Of a DNA stretch of 64,000 bases, positions 6,926-16,062 are shown one piece after another. Within the stretch, counting starts at the first letter, position 1; each line of letters starts with the position of its first letter. Source of the stretch: Solirubrobacterales bacterium (GTDB taxonomy: Bacteria; Actinomycetota; Thermoleophilia; Solirubrobacterales; 70-9). The notes under the pieces were generated by a model. The model was given only the letters and a program-made list of their open reading frames with translations, was not told the origin of the DNA and did not search any database. The position numbers and the translations under genes are program-made. Location: assembly GCA_023958085.1 (NCBI GenBank), contig JAMLGI010000005.1:1-64000 (forward strand), in the 5' to 3' direction.

Positions 6926-9470
6926 AGGCGGCATCGGCTTCGAGGCCGATCCCTACTCGGTCCAGGCGGCTGGTGCTCTCGCTGCTGAACTGGGCCTCTC
7001 CTTCCCGACCGCCGCCATTCTGGCCCGCCGCGGCCATGCTGAAACGGCGGACGCCCGTCGGTTCCTGGCTGCCGATGAGGCCCATGACCCGGGCCGGTTC
7101 GATGGCATCGAGCTGGTCGGCAGCCCGGTGCTCGCCGCGATCCGGGAACGCCGTCAGATCACGATCTACGGCGACTTCGACGCCGACGGGGTCTGTGCGA
7201 CCGCGATCCTCGTGGGGGTCGTTCGCGAACTCGGAGGGATCTGTGACTGGTTCATCCCGGACCGGATCGACGACGGATACGGCCTCAATCCGAACGCGAT
7301 CCGGGAGCTTGCTCGCCGGGGGTCCGAACTTCTGATCACCGTTGACTGCGGGGTCACCGCGGTGGACGAGGTCGCTCTCGCCCGGGAACTCGGCCTGGAG
7401 ATCCTGGTCACCGACCACCACCAGGCCGAGACGGGGCAGCTTCCCGACTGTCCGATCCTTCACCCGGAGCTCTCCGGCTATCCCTTCCCCTCGCTCTGCG
7501 GGGCCGCGGTGGCGGCAAAGCTCGGATCCTGGCTGCGAAGCGAGGCGGGCGAGGGCGCCGCCGGGGACGAAAAGGACCTTGACCTGGTTGCGCTGGCGAC
7601 GGTCGCCGACGTGATGCCTCTGATTGGGGAGAACCGGCGTCTGGTCCGTGAGGGAATCGAGGTGGCGCGAAGGGCACGGCGACCGGGGATGGCGGCCCTG
7701 CTCGAGGAGTGCCGGGTGGCCGCCGGGCAACTCGTCGCCGAAGACTTCGGATTCCGGCTCGGCCCCAGGATCAACGCGGCCGGGCGCATGTACCGGGCCG
7801 ACGCCGGAGTGGAGCTTTTCCTCTCCGAGTCACCGGAGCGGGCGAGTGAGATCGCCCGGGAGCTGAGCTCAGCCAACGCCGAACGGCGAAGGGTTGAGCG
7901 CGAGGTGCTGGCCGCTGCGGAAGAGAAACTGGACGGTCTGGACGAATCGGACGCCGCGATCGTGGTTGCTTCAGAGGGGTGGCATCCCGGCGTGGTCGGG
8001 ATCGTCGCGTCGCGCCTGGTCCGAAAGTACGGCCGTCCGTCGGTCGTGATCTCACTCGACGGTGAACGGGGCCGGGGGTCGGCCCGCAGCGTCCCGGATC
8101 TCGATCTTCACGCCTGTCTGGGGGAGGTTTCGGATCAGCTCCTGGGATTTGGAGGACACGCCGCAGCGGCCGGCCTGCAGATCGAGACCGCCCGGATCGA
8201 GACCTTCCGGCAGGCGCTCGGTGCGACAGTGCAGGCCCGGATCGGGACCGGCACCGCAGCGGTCCGCCCGCGATTCGATGTGGTCGCTGGTGGCGAAGAA
8301 CTCGGGCTCGATCTGGCCGAGGAGCTCACGAAGCTTGGCCCTTTCGGAAACGGAAATCCGTCCGTCTCGATTCTGATCCCGGGAGCACTGGTGGTCGATG
8401 AACGCGAGATGGGGGAGGGCAGGCACTGCCGGTTCACCGTGGTCTCCGGGGCGAACCGGGCTGCCGGGGTGAGCTTCGGGCGGGGTTCGCTCGGGGTGGG
8501 AGAAGGGGAACGGGTTGACCTGCTGGCCGAGCTGGGCCTGAACCACTGGAACGGGGCGGTCCAACCACGGCTCGTGGTGCGGGAGGTGGCGGCGCTCCCG
8601 GAGGCCGAGCCGCTGCCTGGCTGTGAGGAGCAGGAGTGGTGGACCCGCTTCGAGGCGGCGCTGGCCGTAACCGGTGCCGATGACGTCCCGGATCCCCCCA
8701 CGGAAGGCACTGGCCGTGAGCCGGAGGCGGAGAGTCGAACCAGGATCGAGTGGTCCGGGCTGCCGGGCGTTCGAATCGGCGAGCTGATCGGGTCGGGCGC
8801 CCGGGTGGCCATTCTGACCGCGGATGCCGGCCGGAGGTGGAAGGCCCTCGGCGGCCGGGGCGGGCTGGGTCGGTTCAGGCCGGAGGCCGAGATTGCCGGT
8901 CTGTGGGAGGGGAGTCCGGCGGCAGCCTTCGAGCCGGCACTTGGCCGGGCGACGGTGCTGGTCAGCGACTACGTGACGACCGCCAGAGCCGGTCTGCCGG
9001 ACCGTTTCGACGAGGTCGTCCTGTTGGACCCGCCGCCCGGACCGGCCGAGTTGGCCGAAGCCGCCCGAGGGTCCGGACGGCTCCACCTGGTCGCCGGAGC
9101 CGACGAGCACGAGTTTGCGCTCGCGGCAGCATCGCATCGGGGTGATCCGACCGCGGATCTTCGCGATCTCTATCGGGAACTCCGGTCCCGCGGGGCGGTT
9201 GACGATGGGGCCGGACTCTCCGCCGGGGATCTCCGGGAGGTTCTCGGCGGGACCGGGGAGAACCGGCGATCCCCGGAGCGGGCGGCGCTGCTGGTTCGGG
9301 TGTTGGAGGAGAGCGATCTGCTGCGAGGATCAGGCCACGGTGTCGATCGGGTGCTCGGGGTCGTATCCTCGGTGAAGGTGGAGTTGTCCACATCGACCGT
9401 TTTCGGTCGGCACCTCGACCGGCACAAGGAGCAGATCGAATTTCTCAGACAGTCACAGAAGATGATCTGA
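6903..9470 (+). CDS. recJ: Single-stranded-DNA-specific exonuclease RecJ
   Basis: RecJ degrades single-stranded DNA 5' to 3' in recombination and mismatch repair. The 855-residue protein has the DHH-family core: motif I YGDFDADG near 89, SCxGV-like DCGVTAVDE, the DHH motif VTDHHQAE near 171, the DHHA1 glycine motif LLGFGGHAAAAG, and an OB-fold after it. About 250 extra C-terminal residues (from ~610) follow. They resemble the extra C-terminal domain of Firmicutes-type RecJ and are why it exceeds the ~577 residues of E. coli RecJ. The GTG start at 6903 overlaps the upstream gene by 23 nt; the true start could be slightly downstream. Confidence 0.9.
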   Translation: MRTRSSIRGGIGFEADPYSVQAAGALAAELGLSFPTAAILARRGHAETADARRFLAADEAHDPGRFDGIELVGSPVLAAIRERRQITIYGDFDADGVCATAILVGVVRELGGICDWFIPDRIDDGYGLNPNAIRELARRGSELLITVDCGVTAVDEVALARELGLEILVTDHHQAETGQLPDCPILHPELSGYPFPSLCGAAVAAKLGSWLRSEAGEGAAGDEKDLDLVALATVADVMPLIGENRRLVREGIEVARRARRPGMAALLEECRVAAGQLVAEDFGFRLGPRINAAGRMYRADAGVELFLSESPERASEIARELSSANAERRRVEREVLAAAEEKLDGLDESDAAIVVASEGWHPGVVGIVASRLVRKYGRPSVVISLDGERGRGSARSVPDLDLHACLGEVSDQLLGFGGHAAAAGLQIETARIETFRQALGATVQARIGTGTAAVRPRFDVVAGGEELGLDLAEELTKLGPFGNGNPSVSILIPGALVVDEREMGEGRHCRFTVVSGANRAAGVSFGRGSLGVGEGERVDLLAELGLNHWNGAVQPRLVVREVAALPEAEPLPGCEEQEWWTRFEAALAVTGADDVPDPPTEGTGREPEAESRTRIEWSGLPGVRIGELIGSGARVAILTADAGRRWKALGGRGGLGRFRPEAEIAGLWEGSPAAAFEPALGRATVLVSDYVTTARAGLPDRFDEVVLLDPPPGPAELAEAARGSGRLHLVAGADEHEFALAAASHRGDPTADLRDLYRELRSRGAVDDGAGLSAGDLREVLGGTGENRRSPERAALLVRVLEESDLLRGSGHGVDRVLGVVSSVKVELSTSTVFGRHLDRHKEQIEFLRQSQKMI

Positions 9471-9514
9471 CCGGGGAACTGACCGCCCGGGAGCGGACCC
9501 TGCTCGACGACCTG

Positions 9515-11692
9515 TTGGCGGTGATCGACAGCTTCGAGTCCGACCGGGCAGGAGAGAGTCCGGCCGGGATCTCCCCGATCGATCGGGATCGGGTTGTAAC
9601 GGCCTTCCTGTTCGCCTGTCACCATCACGCCGACCAGAAGCGCCAGTCCGGCGACCAGTTCATCGCCCATCCGGTGGGAGTCACCCGGATCTGCGTCGGA
9701 ATGGGACTCGACACGGACACGCTGTGTGCGGCCCTGCTTCACGACACGGTGGAGGACACCTCGGCCAGTCTGGAGGAGATCGAGGCCGAGTTTGGCTCCG
9801 ATGTCGCACTGCTGGTCGACGGCGTCACCAAACTCACCGGCATCACCTTCGAGAGCCGGGATGAACACCAGGCCGAGAACTACCGCAAGATGATGGTGGC
9901 GATGGCTCGCGACGTGCGGGTGATCCTGATCAAGCTCGCGGACCGCCTCCACAACATGCGGACCCTGAGTTCCCTGCCCAAGCAGAAGCAGATCGCCAAG
10001 TCACGCGAAACGCTTGAGATCTACGCGCCGCTGGCGCACCGGCTGGGGATTCACAAGATCAAGTGGGAGCTCGAAGATCTGGCGTTCGCGACCCTTCATC
10101 CGCGCAAGTACGCCGAGATCAAGCAGCTGGTCGCCCAGCAGCGAACCGAGCGCGAGGCCTTCGTGGCCGAAGCCGGCGGCTTTCTCACCGAGGAACTCGA
10201 CAAGGTCGGGATCGAGGCGGAGATCTCCGGTCGGGCGAAGCACTTCTACTCGATCTACACCAAGATGACCAAGAAGAACCGCGAGTTCAACGAGATCTTC
10301 GATCTCACCGCGATGCGGGTCGTGGTCGGTTCAGTCAAGGACTGCTACGGCGCGATCGGGGTGATTCATTCCCTCTGGAAGCCGCTGCCGGGCCGGTTCA
10401 AGGACTACGTGGCGATGCCCAAGGCCAACATGTACCAGGCCCTGCACACAACCGTGGTCGGTCCCGAGGGCAAGCCACTCGAGATTCAGATTCGAACCGC
10501 CGAGATGCACCGTCTGGCGGAGTTCGGGATCGCTGCTCACGTGGCCTACAAGGAAGGTGGCAAGAGCGGTTCCCGGGAACGCATGACCTGGCTTCGGCAG
10601 CTGGTCGAGTCCGAGTCGGAACAGGGTCCGGCCGAGTTCCTCAAGTCGCTGAAGCAGGATCTGTTCGAAGACGAAGTGTTCGTCTTCACACCGAAGGGCG
10701 AGGTGATGAATCTCTCGGCCGGATCGACCCCGCTCGACTTCGCGTACACGATCCACACCGACGTCGGCCACCGCTGCGTCGGGGCAAAGGTAAACGGCAG
10801 CATCGTGCCGCTTCACTACCAGCTCAGGTCCGGGGACATCGTCGAGGTCCTGACGGCCAATCAGGAGCGGGGGCCGTCCCGGGACTGGCTGAAGCTGGTG
10901 CGAACGAGCCGGGCCCGGAACAAGATTCGCGCCTGGTTCCGGGAGGAGAGCCGGGAGGATGCCGAAAAGGACGGGCGTGAAGCCCTCTCCGAAGCCCTGA
11001 AGAAACGGGATCTGCCACCCCAGAAGTTCGCCGGGTCCCCGATGCTGGCCGACGTGATGCGGGAGATGGGGTTCCGCAAGGCGGAAGAGTTCTACGTGGC
11101 GATCGGCCAGGGCAAGATTCCGGCCAAGACCGCCGCCAACAAGCTGATCCAGCGGCTTCGGGCCGGCGAGATCATGGAGCCGGAACCGGTGAAGGCGGGT
11201 GGACTCCACAAGCAGGCGAGACCGATCCGGGAAGCGTCCGAGTTCGGGATCGCCGTCGAAGGAGTCGACAACGTGGCCCTGCGCCTCGCAAAGTGCTGTC
11301 GACCGGTGCCCGGGGACGAGATCGTCGGCTACGTGTCACTCGGCCGGGGCATCACCATCCACCAGGCTTCCTGTCGCAACGTTTCCAGCCTGAAACGGAA
11401 CCCCGACCGGATGGTCGAGGTCTCCTGGGAGGGAGAGAACGAAGCGACGTTCCGGGTCGAGATCCAGATCGACGCCTACGACCGCACTCGCCTGCTGGAG
11501 GAGATCTCCCGCACCTTCGCCGAGGTCGGGGTGAACATCATCAATGCCACCTGCACGACCAGCCCGCCGATGGTCTGCAACCGTTTCGTGATCGAGGTCG
11601 GGGACACCGGACAGCTGAAGCAGTGCATCAACCGGATGCGCCACGTCGAGTCGGTCTTCGACGTGTACCGGGTAACCCCAACCGGCAGTTAA
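9515..11692 (+). CDS. rel: Bifunctional (p)ppGpp synthetase/hydrolase Rel
   Basis: Rel makes and degrades the alarmone (p)ppGpp. The 725-residue protein has the full long RSH layout. The HD hydrolase carries HD at 76-77 and ED at 80-81 in HDTVED. The synthetase domain has RFKD at 294-297, the signature of bifunctional enzymes rather than RelA-only EXDD types, plus EIQIRTAEMH. A TGS domain starts near 388 (VFVFTPKGEVMNL). A Cys-containing linker domain (KCCRPVPGDEIVGY) and a C-terminal ACT domain (~650-725) follow. The start is uncertain: TTG at 9515 or GTG at 9521. The frame is also open upstream into recJ, but no ATG or GTG is seen there. It probably shares the recJ transcript. Confidence 0.93.
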   Translation: MAVIDSFESDRAGESPAGISPIDRDRVVTAFLFACHHHADQKRQSGDQFIAHPVGVTRICVGMGLDTDTLCAALLHDTVEDTSASLEEIEAEFGSDVALLVDGVTKLTGITFESRDEHQAENYRKMMVAMARDVRVILIKLADRLHNMRTLSSLPKQKQIAKSRETLEIYAPLAHRLGIHKIKWELEDLAFATLHPRKYAEIKQLVAQQRTEREAFVAEAGGFLTEELDKVGIEAEISGRAKHFYSIYTKMTKKNREFNEIFDLTAMRVVVGSVKDCYGAIGVIHSLWKPLPGRFKDYVAMPKANMYQALHTTVVGPEGKPLEIQIRTAEMHRLAEFGIAAHVAYKEGGKSGSRERMTWLRQLVESESEQGPAEFLKSLKQDLFEDEVFVFTPKGEVMNLSAGSTPLDFAYTIHTDVGHRCVGAKVNGSIVPLHYQLRSGDIVEVLTANQERGPSRDWLKLVRTSRARNKIRAWFREESREDAEKDGREALSEALKKRDLPPQKFAGSPMLADVMREMGFRKAEEFYVAIGQGKIPAKTAANKLIQRLRAGEIMEPEPVKAGGLHKQARPIREASEFGIAVEGVDNVALRLAKCCRPVPGDEIVGYVSLGRGITIHQASCRNVSSLKRNPDRMVEVSWEGENEATFRVEIQIDAYDRTRLLEEISRTFAEVGVNIINATCTTSPPMVCNRFVIEVGDTGQLKQCINRMRHVESVFDVYRVTPTGS

Positions 11693-11710
11693 CCCCCCCA
11701 ACCAGAGCCA

Positions 11711-11757
11711 TCGACGGGAGCTTTCTCGGCCTATCTGGCTGAAAACCCTCCCCTCGA
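11711..11757. terminator. Weak inverted repeat in the convergent rel/thiamine-binding gene gap
   Basis: TCGACGGGAG (11711-11720) pairs with CTCCCCTCGA (11748-11757) with one mismatch across a 27-nt loop. No T tract follows. It lies where two convergent transcripts end, so a bidirectional terminator is plausible but weakly supported. Confidence 0.25.
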
Positions 11758-11775
11758 TTGCTGGATCCGGGTACT

Positions 11776-12081
11776 TCAGGCGAGGTGCCTGGAGACTGAC
11801 TCCACCTTGTCGTCCAGGGTCTGATCCCGGTCGGTTCTCTGGTCGACCTTGAGCAGGGTGTAGGCGCGGGGGACGTCTTGCTCCAGGGGAATTCGATGGA
11901 GCCTTGCGGCGAGCGCGAAGATGTCTTCGGGCTCGCCCTCAAGTGATGTACCCATCGCATGCATCTCGTACCGGACCCGATCCTGGGCGGCGAGTGCCGT
12001 GGCGATCCTGGCGATCAGGTCACCGACCGACGCCCCTTCACGGCCGATCGGAAGCACTGTGATTTCGGCGGTTGCGGACAT
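11776..12081 (-). CDS. MTH1187-type thiamine-binding protein
   Basis: A 101-residue protein of the MTH1187/YkoF-like family (formerly UPF0045), a small ferredoxin-like fold that binds thiamine or its pyrimidine moiety. Family features are the N-terminal strand AEITVLPIGREGASVGDLI, the central HAMGTSLEGEPEDIF and the late basic segment. There is no signal peptide or membrane segment, so it is cytoplasmic. The start follows a TANNNT hexamer by 7 nt, so it may have its own leaderless transcript although it sits 41 nt after the lipid-kinase gene. No thiamine biosynthesis or TPP riboswitch is visible nearby. Confidence 0.75.
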   Translation of the reverse strand: MSATAEITVLPIGREGASVGDLIARIATALAAQDRVRYEMHAMGTSLEGEPEDIFALAARLHRIPLEQDVPRAYTLLKVDQRTDRDQTLDDKVESVSRHLA

Positions 12082-12088
12082 AGGTCCG

Positions 12089-12094
12089 ATGGTA
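12089..12094 (-). promoter_or_regulatory. -10 box candidate for the thiamine-binding gene
   Basis: On the minus strand TACCAT fits TANNNT and is 7 nt before the ATG at 12081, consistent with a leaderless mRNA. Confidence 0.35.
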
Positions 12095-12122
12095 GTCGGT
12101 CGGTGACCTCGGCCCGGGTGGC

Positions 12123-13076
12123 TCAGGCGACGATCGTGAGCGCGTCTGGTGCGGCCTCGACCACGATCTCCTCGAAGGTCCCGATGTAGTCGCCGTCGAC
12201 CTGCACCGGGAAGGGACGGACCGAGCCGTCCTGATCCCTCGACCGGGAACGAATGTCGGCCCGGAGGAACCGTTCGAAGGTCTCGACCTGACGGTGGGTG
12301 GAGGCCGAAACACGACTGGACAGCAGCCGAGGCACCAGACCGAGAACATCGTGGGGACCGCCCCGTTTGAGCAGGACCATGCCCAGCGTTCCGTCATCGA
12401 TCGAGACGTTCTCGCAGACGTGGATCGAACGGCTGCCGAAGTACGTGAACGGATCCGAGTTCTGGCAGAGGGCGGTCACTCCCTCGTGCGTGGCACCGCC
12501 CACCTCGACCTCCAGCCGGACCGGATCGCGGCTGTATCGCCTCAGGTACCCGGAAACGGCGGACCAGGTGTAGAACCAGGGTCCGGCGCTGGCCTTCAGC
12601 TTCGGGTTGGCATCCACACGTTCGACCACGGTGGCATCGATCCCGGCACCGCAGGCGAAGACAAAGTAACGCTCGTTCACGCGCCCGAGGTCGATCTTCC
12701 GGGGTTTGAAATCGTCTGCCATCGCCAGCAGGTGCTCGGTCGCATCGATCACGTCATTGGGGATACCGAGAGTACGGCAGGCCACGTTGGTATTGCCTCC
12801 GGGCAGGAAGGTGACCGGAATGTCCGTTCCGGCGAGACCGTTGGCGACCTCGTTGATCGTCCCGTCGCCGCCGAAAGCGACCACGACATCGTAGTTGCCG
12901 TCGATCGCATCCCGGCCGATCTCGGTGGCGTGATCCTGCTTCTCGGTGGCTTCGACCTCCACCTCAAACCGGCCCTGCAGTGCGTAGATGACCAGATTCC
13001 GGAGCCGGTCGGACACCGTGGTCGCGTAGGGGTTGACGATGATCAACATGCGACGTTTTCGGCCGGCGGAGTTCAT
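12123..13076 (-). CDS. Diacylglycerol kinase family lipid kinase
   Basis: A 317-residue protein of the DgkB/YegS/sphingosine-kinase-like family, which phosphorylates lipid alcohols at the inner membrane face. The nucleotide-binding motif GGDGTINEVANGL begins at 69, preceded by the family N-terminal strand MLIIVNPYAT. LPGGNTNVACRTLG follows near 105. The C-terminal beta-sandwich ends in VQVDGDYIG and a final hydrophobic strand. The actual lipid substrate is not predictable. The ATG overlaps the stop of the upstream MBL-fold gene (ATGA), and it is the last gene of the HIT-mutase-MBL-kinase operon. Confidence 0.85.
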   Translation of the reverse strand: MNSAGRKRRMLIIVNPYATTVSDRLRNLVIYALQGRFEVEVEATEKQDHATEIGRDAIDGNYDVVVAFGGDGTINEVANGLAGTDIPVTFLPGGNTNVACRTLGIPNDVIDATEHLLAMADDFKPRKIDLGRVNERYFVFACGAGIDATVVERVDANPKLKASAGPWFYTWSAVSGYLRRYSRDPVRLEVEVGGATHEGVTALCQNSDPFTYFGSRSIHVCENVSIDDGTLGMVLLKRGGPHDVLGLVPRLLSSRVSASTHRQVETFERFLRADIRSRSRDQDGSVRPFPVQVDGDYIGTFEEIVVEAAPDALTIVA

Positions 13077-14092
13077 GCCTTCCTCCTGAACCCGGTTGTT
13101 CGATCCGAATCGACCCGTTCTGCCTCGCCTCGCTCGATCAGGATGTCGAGATGTCCGATCACCTCGGACAGGGTGAGGTAGGCCTGGGTCATCGCAACGT
13201 TTCCCCAGATCGACTCGGCGATCGAGTGAGCCGTGCGAGGCTGGTCCCGGAGCAGGCCCAGGATCTTCCGACTGCGTCGCTCCTGCGCTTCGAGCCGCTT
13301 GTCGATCAGGGTCACGTGATCGAGGATCGGCACTCCGTGGCCGGAGAGCATCAGCTCGATCGGCATCTCGCGGGTCAGACGCAGGGATCGCTCGTAATCG
13401 ATCAGGGAACGGGTGCGGCCGCGGCTGCCGTCCAGCGGCTTCGCGATCAACGGATTGGAGGAGATATGCGAAAGCAGGTGGTCACCAGCGAGAGCGACTC
13501 CCCGACCGGAATCCCAGAAGACGGTGTCGGAAGGACTGTGGCCGGGGCGGTGAAGCACCTCGTACTCCCGGGAACCCATCCGCACCGAACTCCCGACCGC
13601 CAGGGGGCGGGTGACGGTCACCGGTCCGCCCCAGTCATGGAAACTGGCGGTCATCTGTTTGAGGCCTTCCGCCACCTCTTCCGGAACCCCGTGACCGACC
13701 ATCAGTCCGACCGCCAGCCGATCTTCTTCTTCGGTGCCGTAGCCGAACTCGGCCAGCCGCCGGACCGCGAGATCGAGCGCCGCCACCTCGGCCCCCGATG
13801 CGTCGGCAACCCCGGAAATCTGACCGATGTGGTCGATGTGCTGGTGAGTGGCGACGATCAGATCGAGATCCGCGATCCGGTAGCCGGCCTGGATGATTCC
13901 CGCTTCGAGCGCCGCCCAGGATCGCTCGGAACGAGGACCGGCGTCAACCAGGGTGAGGGGGTCACCCTCAAGCAGGTAGCAGTTGACCCGACCGACCGCG
14001 AACGGGGTGGGGACCGGGATGGTGTGAATGCCCTGCCCGCGGGCCGCCTCCAGTGCGTCCCGTTCCTCGGCGATCGGCTCGGGGGAGTTCAA
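13073..14092 (-). CDS. Metallo-beta-lactamase-fold hydrolase with C-terminal winged helix
   Basis: The 339-residue protein has the MBL zinc motif THQHIDH at 82-88 and later metal ligands in RPGHSPSDT and ALAGDHLL. The C-terminal part (~250-330) is rich in basic helices and resembles the winged-helix end of LACTB2-like MBL proteins, some of which act as endoribonucleases or thioesterases. The substrate cannot be told. The start is TTG within a TTGA overlap with the phosphohexomutase stop, and its own stop overlaps the lipid-kinase ATG. That tight coupling suggests a single transcript but not necessarily one pathway. Confidence 0.8.
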   Translation of the reverse strand: MNSPEPIAEERDALEAARGQGIHTIPVPTPFAVGRVNCYLLEGDPLTLVDAGPRSERSWAALEAGIIQAGYRIADLDLIVATHQHIDHIGQISGVADASGAEVAALDLAVRRLAEFGYGTEEEDRLAVGLMVGHGVPEEVAEGLKQMTASFHDWGGPVTVTRPLAVGSSVRMGSREYEVLHRPGHSPSDTVFWDSGRGVALAGDHLLSHISSNPLIAKPLDGSRGRTRSLIDYERSLRLTREMPIELMLSGHGVPILDHVTLIDKRLEAQERRSRKILGLLRDQPRTAHSIAESIWGNVAMTQAYLTLSEVIGHLDILIERGEAERVDSDRTTGFRRKA

Positions 14093-15474
14093 GCCCGGAT
14101 CACCGCCAGAATCCGGTCACGTTTCTCCTCCATGTCCCGCTCCGAGACGAGCGACTCGAGATTGAGCCGGAGCAGGGGTTCGGTGTTCGAGGGACGGACG
14201 TTGAAATGCCAGTCGTCGTAGTCGATCGAGACTCCGTCGAGATGGGTGATCGTCGCATCCGGATGCATCGCCTCGATCTCGGCCATCTTTGCGTCCTGGT
14301 CGGCGACCTCGGAATTGATCTCGCCGGAAATGAAGTATCGGGAGCGGAACTCGGCCATGAGGTCGGCGAGCGGACGACCGGAACTCGAAATCAGTTCGAG
14401 CAGGGCCAGGGCGGGCAGGGTCCCGGAATCGGCGCAGTAGAAGTCGCGGAAGTAGTAATGCCCGGACACTTCGCCACCGAAAACCGCGGCTTCCTCCCGC
14501 ATCCGTTTCTTGAAGAAGGCGTGGCCGACGCGCGAGAGCGCGCTGCGACCACCGGCCGAAGCGACCAGGTCCGGAACCGCCCGGCTGGAGCGGGGGTCGT
14601 AGAGAATCGTGCCGCCTGGTTCCCTCTGGAGCGCGGACCGGGCGAGCAGGGCGCAGATGAAGTCACCGTCGCAGAATCGTCCGTTCCCGTCGATGAAGAA
14701 GCAGCGGTCGGCATCCCCGTCCCAGGCGATTCCGAGGTCGGCCCGTTCGGAACGCACGGTCTCCATGATGAGCTGCCTGTTCTCCTCAAGCAGCGGGTTC
14801 GGTTCGTGGTCAGGGAAGTGGCCGTCGGGTTCGAAATAGAGCTCGACCAGATCGAGTCCGAGCCTGCGCAGGATCGGTCCCACCATTGGCCCGGCCATGC
14901 CATTGCCGCCATCGACCACTACCCGCAGTGGCCGAATGCGGGAGGGATCGATCGACCGGAGCGCGGTTTCGTGGTACTCCGCCCAGAGGTCGATCCCGGT
15001 CACCGAACCACCACCGGGTTCCGGGCCGAGATCACCCTCGACCAGATCCCGGATCTCGCCGATCCCGGCATCGCCCGACAGGGCAAGAGCGCCCTCCCGG
15101 ACCAGTTTTACTCCGGTGTACTCCTTCGGGTTGTGGGACGCGGTGCACATCGCGCCTCCGTCGAGTGCGCGGCTGCCGACCAGGTGATAGAGCATCTCGG
15201 TTGCGACCTGGCCCGCATCGATGACTTCCGCCCCTTCGGCCACCATGCCGTCCCGGTAGGCGGCCGCCATCGCCGGCGCGGTCAGCCGCATGTCCCGGCC
15301 GAGACCGACCCGTAGATCACCTGCCGCCTTGCCGCGCAGTCCGGCCAGAACCCGGACGAAGGCACGACCGATGGCGTGAGCGGTCTGCTCGTCCATCTGA
15401 TCGCCGTGGAGTCCGCGAATGTCGTATGCCTTGAAAATCGAGATGTCTCTGCGCTCCTGATCTGTGGCTCTCAC
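14089..15474 (-). CDS. Phosphomannomutase/phosphoglucomutase
   Basis: A 461-residue alpha-D-phosphohexomutase that interconverts hexose 1- and 6-phosphates for nucleotide-sugar and glycan synthesis. The catalytic phosphoserine is S113 in TASHNP. The Mg-binding loop DGDADR lies near 250, and the sugar-binding GEVSGHYYFRD and the C-terminal phosphate-binding RPSNTEP (residues 429-435) are present. Its length matches the ManB/AlgC group. GTG start overlaps the HIT gene stop (GTGA). Mannose versus glucose specificity cannot be read. It could feed the CDP-glucose gene pair at 18912-20659, though that is a separate transcript. Confidence 0.9.
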   Translation of the reverse strand: MRATDQERRDISIFKAYDIRGLHGDQMDEQTAHAIGRAFVRVLAGLRGKAAGDLRVGLGRDMRLTAPAMAAAYRDGMVAEGAEVIDAGQVATEMLYHLVGSRALDGGAMCTASHNPKEYTGVKLVREGALALSGDAGIGEIRDLVEGDLGPEPGGGSVTGIDLWAEYHETALRSIDPSRIRPLRVVVDGGNGMAGPMVGPILRRLGLDLVELYFEPDGHFPDHEPNPLLEENRQLIMETVRSERADLGIAWDGDADRCFFIDGNGRFCDGDFICALLARSALQREPGGTILYDPRSSRAVPDLVASAGGRSALSRVGHAFFKKRMREEAAVFGGEVSGHYYFRDFYCADSGTLPALALLELISSSGRPLADLMAEFRSRYFISGEINSEVADQDAKMAEIEAMHPDATITHLDGVSIDYDDWHFNVRPSNTEPLLRLNLESLVSERDMEEKRDRILAVIRA

Positions 15475-15974
15475 GCCCGGTCTTCCCCGAAGGCGGTTCG
15501 GAGAACTCGAAAACTGTCCTCAAGCGACTGCGGCATGACCCGGTGATCAGCGATCACCGGCATGAAGTTGGTGTCTCCGCCCCAACGGGGAACGACGTGC
15601 ATGTGGATGTGGTGCTCAACCCCGGCGCCGGCCGCCCGGCCCTGGTTGAAGCCGACGTTGAACCCCTGCGGGCTGTAGACCTCCTCCAGCCGGTTCATTG
15701 CCATCCGGGCGAGAGTCAGCATCTCGGTGGTCGTCTGCTCGGGGATCTCCTGGATTCGTCCGATGTGCGAATACGGGGCCACCATCAGATGGCCGTTGGT
15801 GTACGGATAGAGATTCAGGATCACGAAGGAGTGTTTCGCCCGGTGGACGATCAGGGCGGTCTCGTCGTCACCCAGCGCCGGCTTGGCGCAGAACACGCAC
15901 TGATCCTCGTTGTCCTTGTCGGCGTCCTTGACGTACTTCAGCCTCCAGGGTGCCCAGATCCGGTTCGCGCTCAT
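15471..15974 (-). CDS. HIT-family nucleotide hydrolase/phosphorylase
   Basis: The 167-residue protein has the histidine triad HHIHMHVV at 121-128, where the middle histidine forms the nucleotidyl intermediate. It also has an N-terminal CVFC pair (C26/C29) and the WAPWRLKYV start of the Ap4A-phosphorylase-like branch found in actinobacteria. The likely role is cleavage of dinucleoside polyphosphates or nucleotide-phosphoramidate-type substrates. It is the first gene of the minus-strand operon running to the lipid kinase. A -10 hexamer lies 9 nt before the ATG. Confidence 0.87.
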   Translation of the reverse strand: MSANRIWAPWRLKYVKDADKDNEDQCVFCAKPALGDDETALIVHRAKHSFVILNLYPYTNGHLMVAPYSHIGRIQEIPEQTTTEMLTLARMAMNRLEEVYSPQGFNVGFNQGRAAGAGVEHHIHMHVVPRWGGDTNFMPVIADHRVMPQSLEDSFRVLRTAFGEDRA

Positions 15975-15983
15975 TCGAAGCAG

Positions 15984-15989
15984 AGCCTA
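15984..15989 (-). promoter_or_regulatory. -10 box candidate for the HIT operon
   Basis: On the minus strand TAGGCT fits TANNNT and ends 9 nt before the ATG at 15974. This would make the HIT-mutase-MBL-kinase mRNA nearly leaderless. Confidence 0.35.
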
Positions 15990-16007
15990 CCCGGGCGCAG
16001 GCCCGGG
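15990..16007. terminator. GC-rich hairpin between corA and the HIT gene
   Basis: CCCGGGC (15990-15996) and GCCCGGG (16001-16007) form a 7-bp stem with a 4-nt loop just after the corA stop on the minus strand. No T tract follows. It could end the corA transcript. Confidence 0.3.
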
Positions 16008-16062
16008 CGGCAGTCGCGGGTCTCGCCGGCGACACCCCGCCCGGCACGCCCCGGTGGAGACT